Source: Rhodoferax potami | GTDB taxonomy: Bacteria > Pseudomonadota > Gammaproteobacteria > Burkholderiales > Burkholderiaceae_C | Direction: 5' to 3' | Assembly (NCBI RefSeq): GCF_032193805.1 | Contig: NZ_JAVBIK010000001.1 | Location: 1,757,001-1,821,000, forward strand | Length of the DNA: 64,000 nucleotides | In this document: positions 26,217 through 35,745 of the stretch, one piece after another | Layout of the letters: every line of letters begins with the position of its first letter | Position numbering within the stretch: position 1 is the stretch's first letter | The notes under the pieces: generated by a model | Told to the model about the DNA's origin: nothing | Databases searched by the model: none | Seen by the model: only the letters and a program-made list of their open reading frames with translations | Position numbers and translations under genes: made by a program

Positions 26217-27964
26217 TACTTGGCCGAACCATCAATCTGGATGACCCGGGCGCGGGCGGCATCCATGTCATCAATTGCGGCGCGGGCACGCCGGTTCTGC
26301 GCATCCCAGTCTGCCGCACTGCGGATGATGGTGGGCTTGATCAGCACAATCACCTCTTTCTTGCGACCCTGGTTGGCGCGGTTCCCGAACAGGGCACCCA
26401 ATCCCGGCATGCTGGTAGTGCCCGGTATGCCGGATGCATTGCGGCTTGATTCGAGCTGCATCAAGCCACCAATCGCCACAATGGAGCCGTCCTGAATACG
26501 CACCAAGGTGTCTGTCTCATTGACTGCACTGGAGGCCAATGGGAGCTTGAAGTTGCCGGCACTACCCAAATCGATTTGTTTGGACTTTTCACTCACCGTG
26601 GTCAGTGCAGGATGCACATGCAAGGTCACATTGACGCCGTCGTCGATTTGAGGCGTCACATCCAGCGAGATCCCCGAAAAGAACGGCGTCAAGGTCACCG
26701 TCGGTAGCGTGCTGGTGGTGGCGCTGTTACTGTTGGAGCTGGTGGAGTTGGTGCCACCCGACACATTGGTCACAAAAAACTCATCGGTGCCCACCTTGAG
26801 CACCGCCTTTTGGTTATTAAGGGTGGCAATACGGGGGCTAGAGAGGGTCTGCACATCGCCCTGGGTCTCCAGGAAACCCAGCACCGCACCGAACTGGGTG
26901 GTTGCAAGTGCCAAACCGAACAAGCCGCCGCCGGTTGCCACGGATGGGAAGGACACCGCACCGTTGATCGTGGTAGTGCCTTGAACAAAGGGGTTGGTGC
27001 TCGTCACTCCACTACCGATCACACCGGCAGCGATCTGGTTGGAGCCACTGGTATTGAAAGCCCCCCAGTTCACACCGCTCTGGTAACCATCGCGCAACTC
27101 GACCTCTACCACCTTGGCTTCCAGCATGACCTGGCGCTCCACCGAGGCTTGCGCTGCTTTGAGGAATTTTTCCACCTGCCGCAATTCTTCAGGCATGCCG
27201 CGCACCGCCATGATGCCGGCCTGCGGGCTGGCGACCATACTGCGGCCTTCACCACTGCCCAGCAGGCTGCGCACGGCACCGGAAAGCTCCCCCCAAAAGT
27301 CGGACTTGGAAGTGGTCGATACCCGGCTGTTTTCCGGTTGGGCACCGGTTCCGCCGTTACCGGTCGCACCAGCGGCTGTGTTCGTGCCGCCAGACGATGA
27401 CTGCGGCAAACCCGCTCCGGACGAGACCCGCAACTCGCTGCTGCCTTGGCGCTGCGAGGTCGGGTAGTTCAAAGTAAACACACGGGTCTGGAGGGTCGGG
27501 GCGTACACCGTGATACGGCGCCCTTCTATTTTGAAGTCGTAGCCATAGACATCGCGGATTGCCTCCAGAGCCTCGGTCACGGTCACGCCGCGCAAGGTCA
27601 CAGACAAGGTTCCTGCCACGTCAGGGTGCATCAGCATGCTGTAACGGGTATCTGCCACGATCGCCAGGAACACTTCGCGCGCCTGGGCGTTGTTGACCAG
27701 CAAATCCAGACGCGGCTCGGGCGGCGGGGCCACCACGGGGGGTGCAGGCTCTGCCAAGGCTTCGCTCACTTTGGCGGGGACCACTGCTTGCGCCTTGGGA
27801 GGGGCTTCCGGTATTTCGGCCAGGATGGCCGCACTCACATCGGGCGTACGCAAGGGCCGGTCCATGCTGCCACAAGCGCCCAGAAGTGCCGCGCTCACCG
27901 TGGCACACAGAACCGAAACAGAGCGCGGAATAAAAGCGGTGGAGGACATAGCAATGGGGTTCAT
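26216..27964 (-). CDS. mshL: MSHA pilus secretin MshL
   Basis: Outer-membrane secretin of the PilQ/GspD superfamily, 582 aa, through which the pilus leaves the cell. The lipoprotein signal is ATVSAALLGACGS. A secretin/STN domain (DLLVNNAQAREVFLAIV, YSMLMHPDVAGTLSVTLRGV) is followed by a Ser/Gly/Asn-rich linker near residue 190 and the C-terminal secretin domain (VMLEAKVVEVELRDG, VGTDEFFVTN, LVRIQDGSIVAIGGLM). ATG 27964 follows the mshK stop by 11 nt; a further in-frame ATG at 27997 overlaps mshK. The adjacent mshM begins at the mshL stop region. Confidence 0.93.
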   Translation of the reverse strand: MNPIAMSSTAFIPRSVSVLCATVSAALLGACGSMDRPLRTPDVSAAILAEIPEAPPKAQAVVPAKVSEALAEPAPPVVAPPPEPRLDLLVNNAQAREVFLAIVADTRYSMLMHPDVAGTLSVTLRGVTVTEALEAIRDVYGYDFKIEGRRITVYAPTLQTRVFTLNYPTSQRQGSSELRVSSGAGLPQSSSGGTNTAAGATGNGGTGAQPENSRVSTTSKSDFWGELSGAVRSLLGSGEGRSMVASPQAGIMAVRGMPEELRQVEKFLKAAQASVERQVMLEAKVVEVELRDGYQSGVNWGAFNTSGSNQIAAGVIGSGVTSTNPFVQGTTTINGAVSFPSVATGGGLFGLALATTQFGAVLGFLETQGDVQTLSSPRIATLNNQKAVLKVGTDEFFVTNVSGGTNSTSSNSNSATTSTLPTVTLTPFFSGISLDVTPQIDDGVNVTLHVHPALTTVSEKSKQIDLGSAGNFKLPLASSAVNETDTLVRIQDGSIVAIGGLMQLESSRNASGIPGTTSMPGLGALFGNRANQGRKKEVIVLIKPTIIRSAADWDAQNRRARAAIDDMDAARARVIQIDGSAK

Positions 27965-27975
27965 AGGTCGGGACT

Positions 27976-28452
27976 TCACGGTGGTGTGCCGGTGCATGGC
28001 GCAACAGGGGTCACGGCTTGGACGGACTTCGGACGGGCGGTTTTTTGTGCCGACTTGCGGGGCGATTCAGGGCCTGGAAGAGGGGCGGCACGGTCACAGG
28101 CGTCAGGCGCCTTGGCCACAGACCGCTGGATTCCGGCAAAGCGGGGCAGCTTGCGGATCTTGCGGCCTTCGCGCAACCAGATTTCAGTCTCAGTGATACG
28201 GTCCAGCGTAGCCGCACCGACCTTTTTCCCGACGCCGATCAATCGGGTACCGACCACGAGATACGGAACCCCGTTCTGCACCATCACGCTCATGTTGGGC
28301 AAAGGCACCTCTGCAGGATCCATGACAGCCCCCGGGGGCAAGGCCACGCCCGCTGCAGCCGGTGGCGCGGTCGGATCGCGCTCGGCGGCACCAGCTATGC
28401 CCAGCCAACTCGCCAGCAAAAGGCTACCCACCCATAGACGACTGGGCATCAT
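27976..28452 (-). CDS. mshK: MSHA biogenesis protein MshK-like
   Basis: 158-aa exported protein with a signal peptide (LLLASWLGIAGAAE) and the conserved start of the mature part (RDPTAPP). A core domain VQNGVPYLVVGTRLIGVG...TLDRITETEIWLREG is similar to PilP/MshK-type secretin partners. The C-terminal 50 residues are basic and Pro-rich, without a family match that I recognise. The ATG overlaps the mshJ stop. Likely role: link between the inner-membrane complex and secretin MshL. Confidence 0.8.
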   Translation of the reverse strand: MMPSRLWVGSLLLASWLGIAGAAERDPTAPPAAAGVALPPGAVMDPAEVPLPNMSVMVQNGVPYLVVGTRLIGVGKKVGAATLDRITETEIWLREGRKIRKLPRFAGIQRSVAKAPDACDRAAPLPGPESPRKSAQKTARPKSVQAVTPVAPCTGTPP

Positions 28453-29072
28453 GGCTGCGCCTCCAACACATAGACACGCAGGGTGAGCTCAGGCCCTTGG
28501 GGACCAACCAGCAACTGGAAGCCGCTCCAACGCAGGCGGGGCAACGCTTGCTCAAGACTTTTCACATACCGCGTCAATTCGTTGTAGGAGCCAGTCACTT
28601 TGAGCTCGAGGCCCCGGCGGGTGATGCCCGGGATGGTCTCGGTGGCCGGGGTCGCGCCATCCGCCGATACCGTGCCGGAAGACACCAGACGCAAACCCGG
28701 ACTGCGCTTCAAGAACTGGGCGAGTACCGGCTCTATCGACGGCTCTCCGCTGGCACCGGAGGGCGCGAGCACTTGGATGTCGCGCTGCAGGGCATCCAGG
28801 GTCGCTTGCGACTGGGCAAGCTCAGCCCGGACATCCGCATTCAAATCGGTGGGCTTGGACACTAGCGCCAACTCGGCCCGCAAACGATTGACCTCAGAGG
28901 ACTGCGTCACGAACTGCTGCTGCACCTGCTTCATCGCCTTCTGCGCCGGCGTGAGCCAAATCAAATCAGCCAAGGCGAGCGCCACCACCAAAAGGGAAAT
29001 GAACAAAAACAAACGCTCACGCAGACTCAGCGCATTGATGCGGGCTGACTGTGCAATCCACCAGGCTTTCAT
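28449..29072 (-). CDS. mshJ: MSHA biogenesis protein MshJ-like (PilO-like)
   Basis: 207-aa bitopic membrane protein. A short cytoplasmic N-terminus (MKAWWIAQSARINALSLRER) is followed by one helix (LFLFISLLVVALALADLIWL), then a coiled-coil stretch and an alpha/beta domain, the layout of PilO/MshJ. It overlaps both neighbours by four bases (mshK and the PilN-like gene), so it is part of one translationally coupled string. It should form the inner-membrane alignment complex with the PilN-like and MshI proteins. Confidence 0.82.
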   Translation of the reverse strand: MKAWWIAQSARINALSLRERLFLFISLLVVALALADLIWLTPAQKAMKQVQQQFVTQSSEVNRLRAELALVSKPTDLNADVRAELAQSQATLDALQRDIQVLAPSGASGEPSIEPVLAQFLKRSPGLRLVSSGTVSADGATPATETIPGITRRGLELKVTGSYNELTRYVKSLEQALPRLRWSGFQLLVGPQGPELTLRVYVLEAQP

Positions 29073-29749
29073 GGTTGGGCTCCCGGCGCTTCAGGCTGCG
29101 CTTGGGCGCTCACCAGGTTGAAGGACCACGCCTCTCGCCCCCGGGCACCCGAGGCGCCTGCGGATGCTGCCAGCGCGGCGCCGCCTACTGACGGCGCCAG
29201 CGCCGTGCTCTGGATTTTCACGGTGCTGAGGCGCAAGCCGTCCATCAGGGGGCTCTGGGCCAAACGCCCGACCCAATCGTTCAAGGAAGATGGCTCCAAG
29301 GTGAAGCCGGTCACTTCCATGCTGCCCGCATCGGCGCGCACCGCGGTGATCCAGACCGAATCGGGGATGCTGCGTGCCACCAGAGCCAGCCGGTCAGAGT
29401 GGCCGAATCCGGGTTTGAATTGCCCTTGCTGCAATGCCAGCAAGGCTTGGTTCTTGAGTTGAATCTCGGCTTTTTTAGCTTGCGCTTCTTGGATCAACGC
29501 TGGAGAGGGTGGCTCCGCACGGGCTTTGCTCTGGGCGATAGCGGTTTGCAGGCTTTGCATCTCCGAGGCCTGCGTCTGCAAAGCCGAAGCAAACCCGCGC
29601 TGGGCATTCTGCAAATTCCACACCCAAGTGGCGCACAGTGCAGCACCCAGAACCATGAACACGCCGAGGGCCAACGCAATGGTGTTCGCCTCGAACTGCT
29701 GACGGGGCTTGATCAGCGAAACGGAGCATAGGTTAATTTGTTGGGGCAT
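29069..29749 (-). CDS. PilN-like MSHA assembly protein
   Basis: 226-aa bitopic protein beginning MPQQINLCSVSLIKPRQQF, close to the PilN cytoplasmic motif that docks on a PilM/MshI partner. One helix lies around residues 22-44, then a coiled coil (QTQASEMQSLQTAIAQSKAR), then a ferredoxin-like domain. The Ala/Gly-rich end looks disordered. Lies between the MshI-like and MshJ-like genes as pilN lies between pilM and pilO. A separate msh letter is not assigned because naming varies between genomes. Confidence 0.8.
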   Translation of the reverse strand: MPQQINLCSVSLIKPRQQFEANTIALALGVFMVLGAALCATWVWNLQNAQRGFASALQTQASEMQSLQTAIAQSKARAEPPSPALIQEAQAKKAEIQLKNQALLALQQGQFKPGFGHSDRLALVARSIPDSVWITAVRADAGSMEVTGFTLEPSSLNDWVGRLAQSPLMDGLRLSTVKIQSTALAPSVGGAALAASAGASGARGREAWSFNLVSAQAQPEAPGAQP

Positions 29750-29770
29750 GGTGTCCTGTCCTGGTGCAGT

Positions 29771-30820
29771 CTAGGCGTCACCGCGCAACAAAATGCCAAG
29801 CAAAGGCAGGCATAAAGGCCGGTCTGCCTCTGCCACCGTGTCCCAGCCCGCAAAGCTGCTGGCGACCTCGAGTGCGCTCACGTTTTGACCGGTATCGCGG
29901 CTCAACCACTCTGCCAACTCCGCGCTACGCTCCCCCGCAAACACCTGAAAACCCGCCAAGGGCCACTGCGTCCAGGTGCGTTCCCACAGGTCTATCGAGC
30001 GCTGCACTTCCACCAACAGCCGCTGCGCACGGTCGATATCGCCCTGTTCGGCCGGGGCGGAATCTGCGCCTGTGGTCGAAAAGTTCGGGCTGTAAGATCC
30101 GCCGCCCGCATAGTCAGGCACGTATTCCTCTACCGGAGTGTAGGTATCCACCGCTGCAGGCTCTGGCGCCGCAGCGGCGGTCCAGGTCATTCCCATGAAG
30201 CCTTCGGGCAGGTCCAAGCGGCGGCTGTAAAACAATTCACCGGCTGCGCTGATGGTCAGCAACGCCTGCCGGCCGCCTGACAACAAAAGCGCACCGGTAG
30301 CTCGCGCGGGCTCCAGCAGGGTTTGCAAATTGCGTTGCGCCATGTCCTGGACATCGATCACCCGGACATCCCAGTGCATGGCCTCGCTAAGGCCCATGAC
30401 ATCGCGCACAAAACTATTATTCGCAGCCACCACAAACATTTGCGATGCCGCACGACCCTCACCATCGCCGACCCGGAGCACATCCATCGTCAAGTCATCC
30501 AAATGCGCGTCCACCATTTCCTTGACCTGGTAGCGGGCAGCAGAGCGCAGCTCTTCAGGGGGGACCGACGGGGCTTCAATTTGCAGCACCTGGTATTGCT
30601 CGGGCTTGAGCATGACGTGCGCCGCACGTCCTTTAAGCCCTAAAGCGGTGAGCCGACGAACAAACTCCTCCATGGTGTCGCTGCCTTGGATTTCCACGCC
30701 AGCACGCTTCACCGTGAAATCACGACCCGAGCCTGCCGCGACCACATAGGCCAGCGTTTGGCCTGACCACGACACGATCAGCTGTGCACCGGATGCGGCA
30801 CGCCGCCAAGGCCAGCGCAT
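29771..30820 (-). CDS. mshI: MSHA biogenesis protein MshI-like (PilM-like)
   Basis: 349-aa actin-like ATPase-fold protein that supports the inner-membrane assembly platform. Features: an N-terminal strand pattern (QLIVSWSGQTLAYVV), the PilM-type block RAAHVMLKPEQYQVLQIEAPSVPPEEL with ARYQVKEMVD, and VTVVAANNSFV-like central strands (MFVVAANNSFVRDVMGL). The frame opens at TTG 30829, but ATG 30820 is a better start. First gene of the downstream mshI-to-mshN string; 160 bp separate it from mshQ, and a degenerate repeat copy lies in that gap. Confidence 0.8.
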   Translation of the reverse strand: MRWPWRRAASGAQLIVSWSGQTLAYVVAAGSGRDFTVKRAGVEIQGSDTMEEFVRRLTALGLKGRAAHVMLKPEQYQVLQIEAPSVPPEELRSAARYQVKEMVDAHLDDLTMDVLRVGDGEGRAASQMFVVAANNSFVRDVMGLSEAMHWDVRVIDVQDMAQRNLQTLLEPARATGALLLSGGRQALLTISAAGELFYSRRLDLPEGFMGMTWTAAAAPEPAAVDTYTPVEEYVPDYAGGGSYSPNFSTTGADSAPAEQGDIDRAQRLLVEVQRSIDLWERTWTQWPLAGFQVFAGERSAELAEWLSRDTGQNVSALEVASSFAGWDTVAEADRPLCLPLLGILLRGDA

Positions 30821-30898
30821 CGTCAGCAAGCTCCCGTCAGGCGGGGGTGGAAGAACACAGTCGCAACTTCAATCATGAAATAGTTTGATGTCTCAGGA

Positions 30899-30960
30899 AA
30901 TTTGCTCTCAGTTTAGTAGCTTGCCACGCCATCATGACACGGATTAAACGGGGTTTTCCA
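30899..30960 (+). repeat. Dispersed repeat, copy 6 (degenerate)
   Basis: TTTGCTCTCAGTTTAGTAGC, then TTGCCACGCCATCATGACAC and GGATTAAACGGGGTTTTCC. The GCT..AGTAGCTTGC..GC..AC..GGG..TTTT order matches the family, but the left stem is damaged. Between mshQ and mshI. Confidence 0.45.
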
Positions 30961-30982
30961 GCAGATTGGCAACCCGACACCC

Positions 30983-33979
30983 TCAGTAGTTCTCCCGCAA
31001 GTAAATCAAGGGGCTGCGGTATTTGCCGAAGGTCGCCCGGGCCGCCGGGTTGGTGCCAAACCACGGCATGTTGGCGGCCGTGGCCGGTGTCGCCGTTGCC
31101 GATACGCATGTGGTGGCCGACGCCACCGGAGTCGCGGCAACATTCAAGGTCAAAAGCACACTACCGCTGTTCCCCTTGCCCGGCTTGGACAATTGCAGGC
31201 TGGACAGCCTGCCGGCCGCCAGAGTCTGCGAGCTGGTGGGGCTGAGCTGGGTTTCACAGTTATTCAGGTTCTCGGTGTAGCTGCCCATTTGGATGGCAGA
31301 GGCCGCAAACGCGGTGCAGCTATCCAGGGTGTTGAGCACATACGCGCTTCCGTTCCAGTAACGGGCCTCCACCGGTATGGGCAAGGGCAGCAGCTCGGAA
31401 CCATAGGCATTCCCCAAACGCAGTTGCCCATAGCGAATGCGGGTCGTGCCCGTGGCGGTGGTCGGGCCGATCAGGGTGCTGCCATCTGCATCGGCGACCG
31501 CCGCTTGAATACGGAAGCTGTCAAAAGGTCCGTCGGGGGTGGTCAATTTGCTGAACGCAAAAGTGTCAGTGATGCTGACCTGCCCCAGGTTCCACAGCGA
31601 ATTGCTGGGCATCACGGGGAATGCCGGGATGTTGACCAAGCGGGTGATAGCCACTGGGCTCGAGGCGTTGTCTCCACTGAACGTCACAGAGGCCGCTCCC
31701 GTGAAACCAGACACCAGGCGACTCACCACCGGATCTGTCGCCGACGCCGGGCCGCCCGTGGTTGCATGGGCCTTAACCACCAGATTCACGGCCAGCGCAT
31801 CTTGGCCCATATACGTAAAGCCCCCCGCGGTGCAAGCGGGTGTCAGGCTGCCGCTGAAGGAGTAGTGGCTCGGGTACCACCGGCCCATTCGGGCGGAGGC
31901 ATTACTGCCGATGTTGCAGCCGTACCTGCCGCCCGTCAGCGTGTTGGAGCTGCTGTTCGCCACACAGTCTCCGGCCGCGGCATCGATTGCAGCGAAAGCC
32001 GTATCGACCACCGCATCTGCCTGAAACTGGATGTTGCCGACATCGGTGTAGCGGAAACTGTTGCCTGTGGCTGTAACGCCCGTGGCGGCGCCAAATGCAC
32101 CGGTCAAGGTGCTGGCTTGAATGGTGGCGTTGTTGTGGTCGACCACTTTGGTCTCGTCAATGGCTGGCGTACCGGTGTACCCGCCGGTCACACCAGAAGA
32201 CGCCGACAGGTCGAAATTACTGCCAGCCACCGCCCGAGGAGTGCCCGTCAAACCCGTGTTGGTTTGCGAAGCGGTGGTGACCGCCAAGCTTTGCGGACGG
32301 ATGGCGAACCGGTCCGAGGAACACGCATAGAGCGTGGGCGACACATTGGTGTCCGTCACCCTGCAAATCACGTTGCGATGGGCGGTGGGCATGGTGATCG
32401 GGGTGGGCATGGCCTTGCGCCCCAGATCCGTGGTCGCAAAGGTGATGTTGCGGCTGGCAATCGGGCCGGTATAGGCCGAGCAACTCGCCGGCGCGGTGGC
32501 CGGCTGATCGAACAACTCCACCGTCACGCCGCTGGTGGCGGTATAGGTCAACGCAGGCGTACCGTCGGCCAGGACCGCCATGACATCGAAGTTGAACGGA
32601 GTCCCGCTGAGCTTGGTATTGAGTGGGTTACGCCCCGTGCTCGTGGCGATCACATTGTTATACACAGCACCGGTTTCGAGACAGTCGTAACCACCGACAC
32701 AAGGTGTGCCTACAAAAGTCATGGCACAGCTTTGGGTACCCGTCATCGTGTTGAAGCAGCGCGTTCCGTTCAAAGGAATCGTGCTCAATCCCGTGGAGCC
32801 CAGCACCACAGCGCCGCTAGCAGAGGCCTGTAGCGTCACTGTCTGAATGCTATTACCGGACCCAACCGTAAACGTGCTGGGAGTTTTGGACACGGCAGGC
32901 ACCCCGGGGGTGGTGGTGACCTGCCCGGTCAATGTCCCGGTGCTCACAATGCTGGCAGCAGGGCAAGGCACGGTGGATACCAGACAAGCCAACACCTGGA
33001 CCGGCTCCGGGCACAAGGTGCCCATGCCATCGTGCCGAATTTCGAGGTGGTCGTAGGGTGGCACCGTGGGCGAACCGACCACAAAGTCATAGCTGAAGGT
33101 GTAAGTTCCGGGCGCTATGAACTGATACTGGATACCGATCCCGGTGTCGCGGAGGGTGCCGCTCACTGTATTGATCATCGGTGTAGCTTTGTTGACAGAA
33201 CAAGTGTCACCGGCATCCCAGAACGTGTCCCATGTGTTGGCACAGTATTGGGAGAAGGGCAAACCCGAGCGCTCACGGAATGACTCTACGATCGTGACCC
33301 CTGCGGGAATAGCGGTGGTCGACGTGCACGCGCCAAAGGGTGGGGGATAAGTACCAATCACTCGCTTCCCGTTAGAGTCCACAAATGTCACGCCGCACCC
33401 AAGGTCACTGCCCCCCAAAAAGGTGTCAAAAGCATGGCTGTACCGTACGGGATTGGTCGCACTCACCGCAAAGCCCGAGGGAATGACGACTGTCACCTCG
33501 GCAATCAAAAAATCGAGCGGGGTGGTGTATTTCCAGACGATAGAGACTTGAGGTCCATTGGTCACCGCGAGTGTAGAAGTTGCCGCTTGCTGCACACCGG
33601 CGACCGCAGGGTTGGCAGGTGTGGTGGCGCTGATGGTCTGCGTGTCGTAACTTTGTCTCGTCGTAGTACCCAACCGGAAATTAGAGGGTCCGTAGAGCCG
33701 GCCGTTCGCTCGCAAAAACACTCCGTTATCAAGGTCATTGCTGGGCGGAGCCGTGTTAGGTTGAAAGACTTGCCCGGTGCCATTGAGACGCGCGACTTGG
33801 ATTTGGGTATTCGCATCAATGAACACTCGTAAGCCATTAGTCGCCGTGTTGCCCCCAGTGTTATTGAACTCGATCGCCAGTGCGGCCACAGGTAGCAGCC
33901 CCAGGGCCACACAGGCCACCCATCGCCACACCATCGACCGGAGGAACCGGAAAAACACTTTGATTCGGGTCGTCATCAC
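30983..33979 (-). CDS. mshQ: MSHA biogenesis protein MshQ-like large surface protein
   Basis: 998-aa exported protein. After a signal peptide (VACVALGLLPVAALA) come an extended beta-rich region rich in Ser, Thr, Gly and Val, and several Cys that may form disulfides. A C-terminal DUF6701-type region contains GRWYPSHYSFSGSLTPAC, AVNLVVKAHATTGG, TRIRYGQLRLGNAYGSELLPLPIPVEARYWNG and CVSATATPATAANMPWFG. In other MSHA loci mshQ is the last of the pilin-like group C-D-O-P-Q, as here. Likely tip or surface-associated adhesin; the function is inferred from position. Confidence 0.85.
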   Translation of the reverse strand: MMTTRIKVFFRFLRSMVWRWVACVALGLLPVAALAIEFNNTGGNTATNGLRVFIDANTQIQVARLNGTGQVFQPNTAPPSNDLDNGVFLRANGRLYGPSNFRLGTTTRQSYDTQTISATTPANPAVAGVQQAATSTLAVTNGPQVSIVWKYTTPLDFLIAEVTVVIPSGFAVSATNPVRYSHAFDTFLGGSDLGCGVTFVDSNGKRVIGTYPPPFGACTSTTAIPAGVTIVESFRERSGLPFSQYCANTWDTFWDAGDTCSVNKATPMINTVSGTLRDTGIGIQYQFIAPGTYTFSYDFVVGSPTVPPYDHLEIRHDGMGTLCPEPVQVLACLVSTVPCPAASIVSTGTLTGQVTTTPGVPAVSKTPSTFTVGSGNSIQTVTLQASASGAVVLGSTGLSTIPLNGTRCFNTMTGTQSCAMTFVGTPCVGGYDCLETGAVYNNVIATSTGRNPLNTKLSGTPFNFDVMAVLADGTPALTYTATSGVTVELFDQPATAPASCSAYTGPIASRNITFATTDLGRKAMPTPITMPTAHRNVICRVTDTNVSPTLYACSSDRFAIRPQSLAVTTASQTNTGLTGTPRAVAGSNFDLSASSGVTGGYTGTPAIDETKVVDHNNATIQASTLTGAFGAATGVTATGNSFRYTDVGNIQFQADAVVDTAFAAIDAAAGDCVANSSSNTLTGGRYGCNIGSNASARMGRWYPSHYSFSGSLTPACTAGGFTYMGQDALAVNLVVKAHATTGGPASATDPVVSRLVSGFTGAASVTFSGDNASSPVAITRLVNIPAFPVMPSNSLWNLGQVSITDTFAFSKLTTPDGPFDSFRIQAAVADADGSTLIGPTTATGTTRIRYGQLRLGNAYGSELLPLPIPVEARYWNGSAYVLNTLDSCTAFAASAIQMGSYTENLNNCETQLSPTSSQTLAAGRLSSLQLSKPGKGNSGSVLLTLNVAATPVASATTCVSATATPATAANMPWFGTNPAARATFGKYRSPLIYLRENY

Positions 33980-34386
33980 ATCTCCATGCTGGCGCTGACA
34001 CTGCGCTCTACGTAGTTGCTTCCACCGGCAACACCCAAGCTGGCCCGGGCGTCCAGCCGGTAAATGACCACATTGCCACCGCTATCGGCATAGACGGTGC
34101 GGCTACACGTCACCAGGACGGTGTAGCCATCCACATTGCGGCCAGCCGCACTGGTGAAGTCGCCCGAGGGGCAGGCGGCGTTGCTCGCAACCAGGCTTGC
34201 CACCCCCCACGCGAGGCCGCCGCGGGCCGCCCAGTAGGCGCGGCTGCCTTGCAGGTCGCGGGCGGAGGTCAGCTGCTGGGTGTTCGAAAACGACACCATA
34301 AAGCCGCCCAAGGCAGCCAGCACCACCACCAAAAAGATGGCGGCGATGGCGGCAAAGCCGTGTTGCTGGGGGAGTATTCGTGTCAT
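33976..34386 (-). CDS. mshP: MSHA minor pilin-like protein MshP
   Basis: 136-aa protein opening MTRILPQQHGFAAIAAIFLV, a prepilin-like leader followed by a single hydrophobic helix, but lacking the Glu5 that other pilins carry. It resembles PilX/MshP minor pseudopilins. A cysteine pair (AACPSGDF ... LVTCSRT) is present. ATG 34386 overlaps the mshO stop by four bases; the long upstream open frame is mshO read out of frame. Ends at the mshQ start. Confidence 0.82.
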   Translation of the reverse strand: MTRILPQQHGFAAIAAIFLVVVLAALGGFMVSFSNTQQLTSARDLQGSRAYWAARGGLAWGVASLVASNAACPSGDFTSAAGRNVDGYTVLVTCSRTVYADSGGNVVIYRLDARASLGVAGGSNYVERSVSASMEM

Positions 34387-35285
34387 GGCGTGTTGTTGAC
34401 CTGGATCTGGTGATAAAGGTTCACCGTTTCCGCATTCCGGGTGATGGAGAGCGACATTTGCACCAGCCCGTTGCGCTGCGAATCCGTGTCGTTGTAGGTG
34501 AAACTGCAGGAGGACACATCCGAAATCAACACCGGCGCTGCGCTCACCGGGTTGCCTGCACTGCCGCAATACCGGGTGGCGCTATTGGTGAACAACACCC
34601 CGGTGCCGGTGGTCACCCCGGGCGTTACCAAGCGGCGCAGGGTACTGCCGTTACAAACATAGGCCACCACGTTTTCCTCGACCGGCACCACATGGAAACG
34701 CTTGGTTCCGGACTCCAACGGAAACAGCTTGGGTGCTGCCAGGGTGATCGTGGTCTCCTCGGCACCGCTGGTGGCATCGGAACTGAGGCTGGCAACCCGC
34801 GCCACGTTGTCGCCGTTATAGGCAGTCACATTGGTGATGCCGAGGTTGTAAACCACCACCAAGTCGTTGATACCGATCCGCTGATCCGCCGGCCAATCTG
34901 CATTACGGCCCAGCATGTTGAAGTCCGTATCTGCCGTTGTGAAATCGAGCCCCTTGCCCACCGTACCGTCGGTCGGACGATTGTTCTCCCGGTAGCGGGC
35001 GCCGTTGCGGGTGGGAATGAATTCCAGGCAAGTGTCTGCCCCGCTGGTACTCACCCGCACACTGTTGGGCAAGGCCTTGCGGATATCCCGCGAGATGCGC
35101 CGGACTACGGTGTCTGCCACGTCGGTCAGGGCGGCCCGACGTCCGCTGTCGACATACGCTTGGATGGGTGCCCGCATGAACACCGCCACCACCCCACCGA
35201 TCACCCCCATGATCACAATCACGATCACCAGCTCCACCAGGGTGAAGCCCGTTTGTTGCCGCAAAGCTTGAACCGGAGTTTTCAT
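34383..35285 (-). CDS. mshO: MSHA minor pilin MshO
   Basis: 300-aa type IV minor pilin with leader TG|FTLVELVIVIVIMGVIGG, including Glu5 after the prepilin peptidase site. A PilW/MshO-like body follows (TDVADTVVRRISRDIRKALPNSVRV; RIGINDLVVVYNLG), with C-terminal cysteines. Minor pilins prime pilus assembly and lie at the tip. Start ATG 35285, 13 bp after mshD. Confidence 0.87.
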   Translation of the reverse strand: MKTPVQALRQQTGFTLVELVIVIVIMGVIGGVVAVFMRAPIQAYVDSGRRAALTDVADTVVRRISRDIRKALPNSVRVSTSGADTCLEFIPTRNGARYRENNRPTDGTVGKGLDFTTADTDFNMLGRNADWPADQRIGINDLVVVYNLGITNVTAYNGDNVARVASLSSDATSGAEETTITLAAPKLFPLESGTKRFHVVPVEENVVAYVCNGSTLRRLVTPGVTTGTGVLFTNSATRYCGSAGNPVSAAPVLISDVSSCSFTYNDTDSQRNGLVQMSLSITRNAETVNLYHQIQVNNTP

Positions 35286-35298
35286 CGTTGGTGACCGC

Positions 35299-35745
35299 TC
35301 AATAATTGGTCCGGTAACCGGTCAATACCATCGACTCGGTGCCACGCGTCACCGTGACGCGCACCCTTTTGGCCTCGATACCCAGTGTCGTGTTGTCGGC
35401 CGTGACGGCAATCGTCAGTGCGTAACCGGACAAACTGGCGGGGAACGCAAATGCCGCTTGTGTTTGACCGTTGTAATCGTCCACATCGTCCCACAGGTCC
35501 CGGCTTGCCTCGACGACGGCAGGCGAGTTGTCCGGATCGGTATAGGCTTTTTGCAGCACCTCTTCGAGCACCGACTCCGCGATGGCGATAGCCTGTTTGC
35601 GGATCATGGGGTCCGCGCTGGATTTCACCGAGTTGTCCATCACCGACAAAATGCCCGCCAAGCCCGCACCCACCACCACGATAAAAATGAGCAGCTCCAC
35701 CAGAGTGAAGCCGCTTTGACGGTGAGCAGACTCCTCCTTAATCAT
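35299..35745 (-). CDS. mshD: MSHA minor pilin MshD
   Basis: 148-aa minor pilin with leader QSG|FTLVELLIFIVVVGAGLAG and Glu5. The body resembles PilV/MshD (VKSSADPMIRKQAIAIAESVLEEVLQKAY is the recognisable block). ATG 35745 is used because it directly precedes the charged leader; further upstream starts lie within mshC. It overlaps the mshC stop by a few bases, indicating translational coupling. Confidence 0.85.
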   Translation of the reverse strand: MIKEESAHRQSGFTLVELLIFIVVVGAGLAGILSVMDNSVKSSADPMIRKQAIAIAESVLEEVLQKAYTDPDNSPAVVEASRDLWDDVDDYNGQTQAAFAFPASLSGYALTIAVTADNTTLGIEAKRVRVTVTRGTESMVLTGYRTNY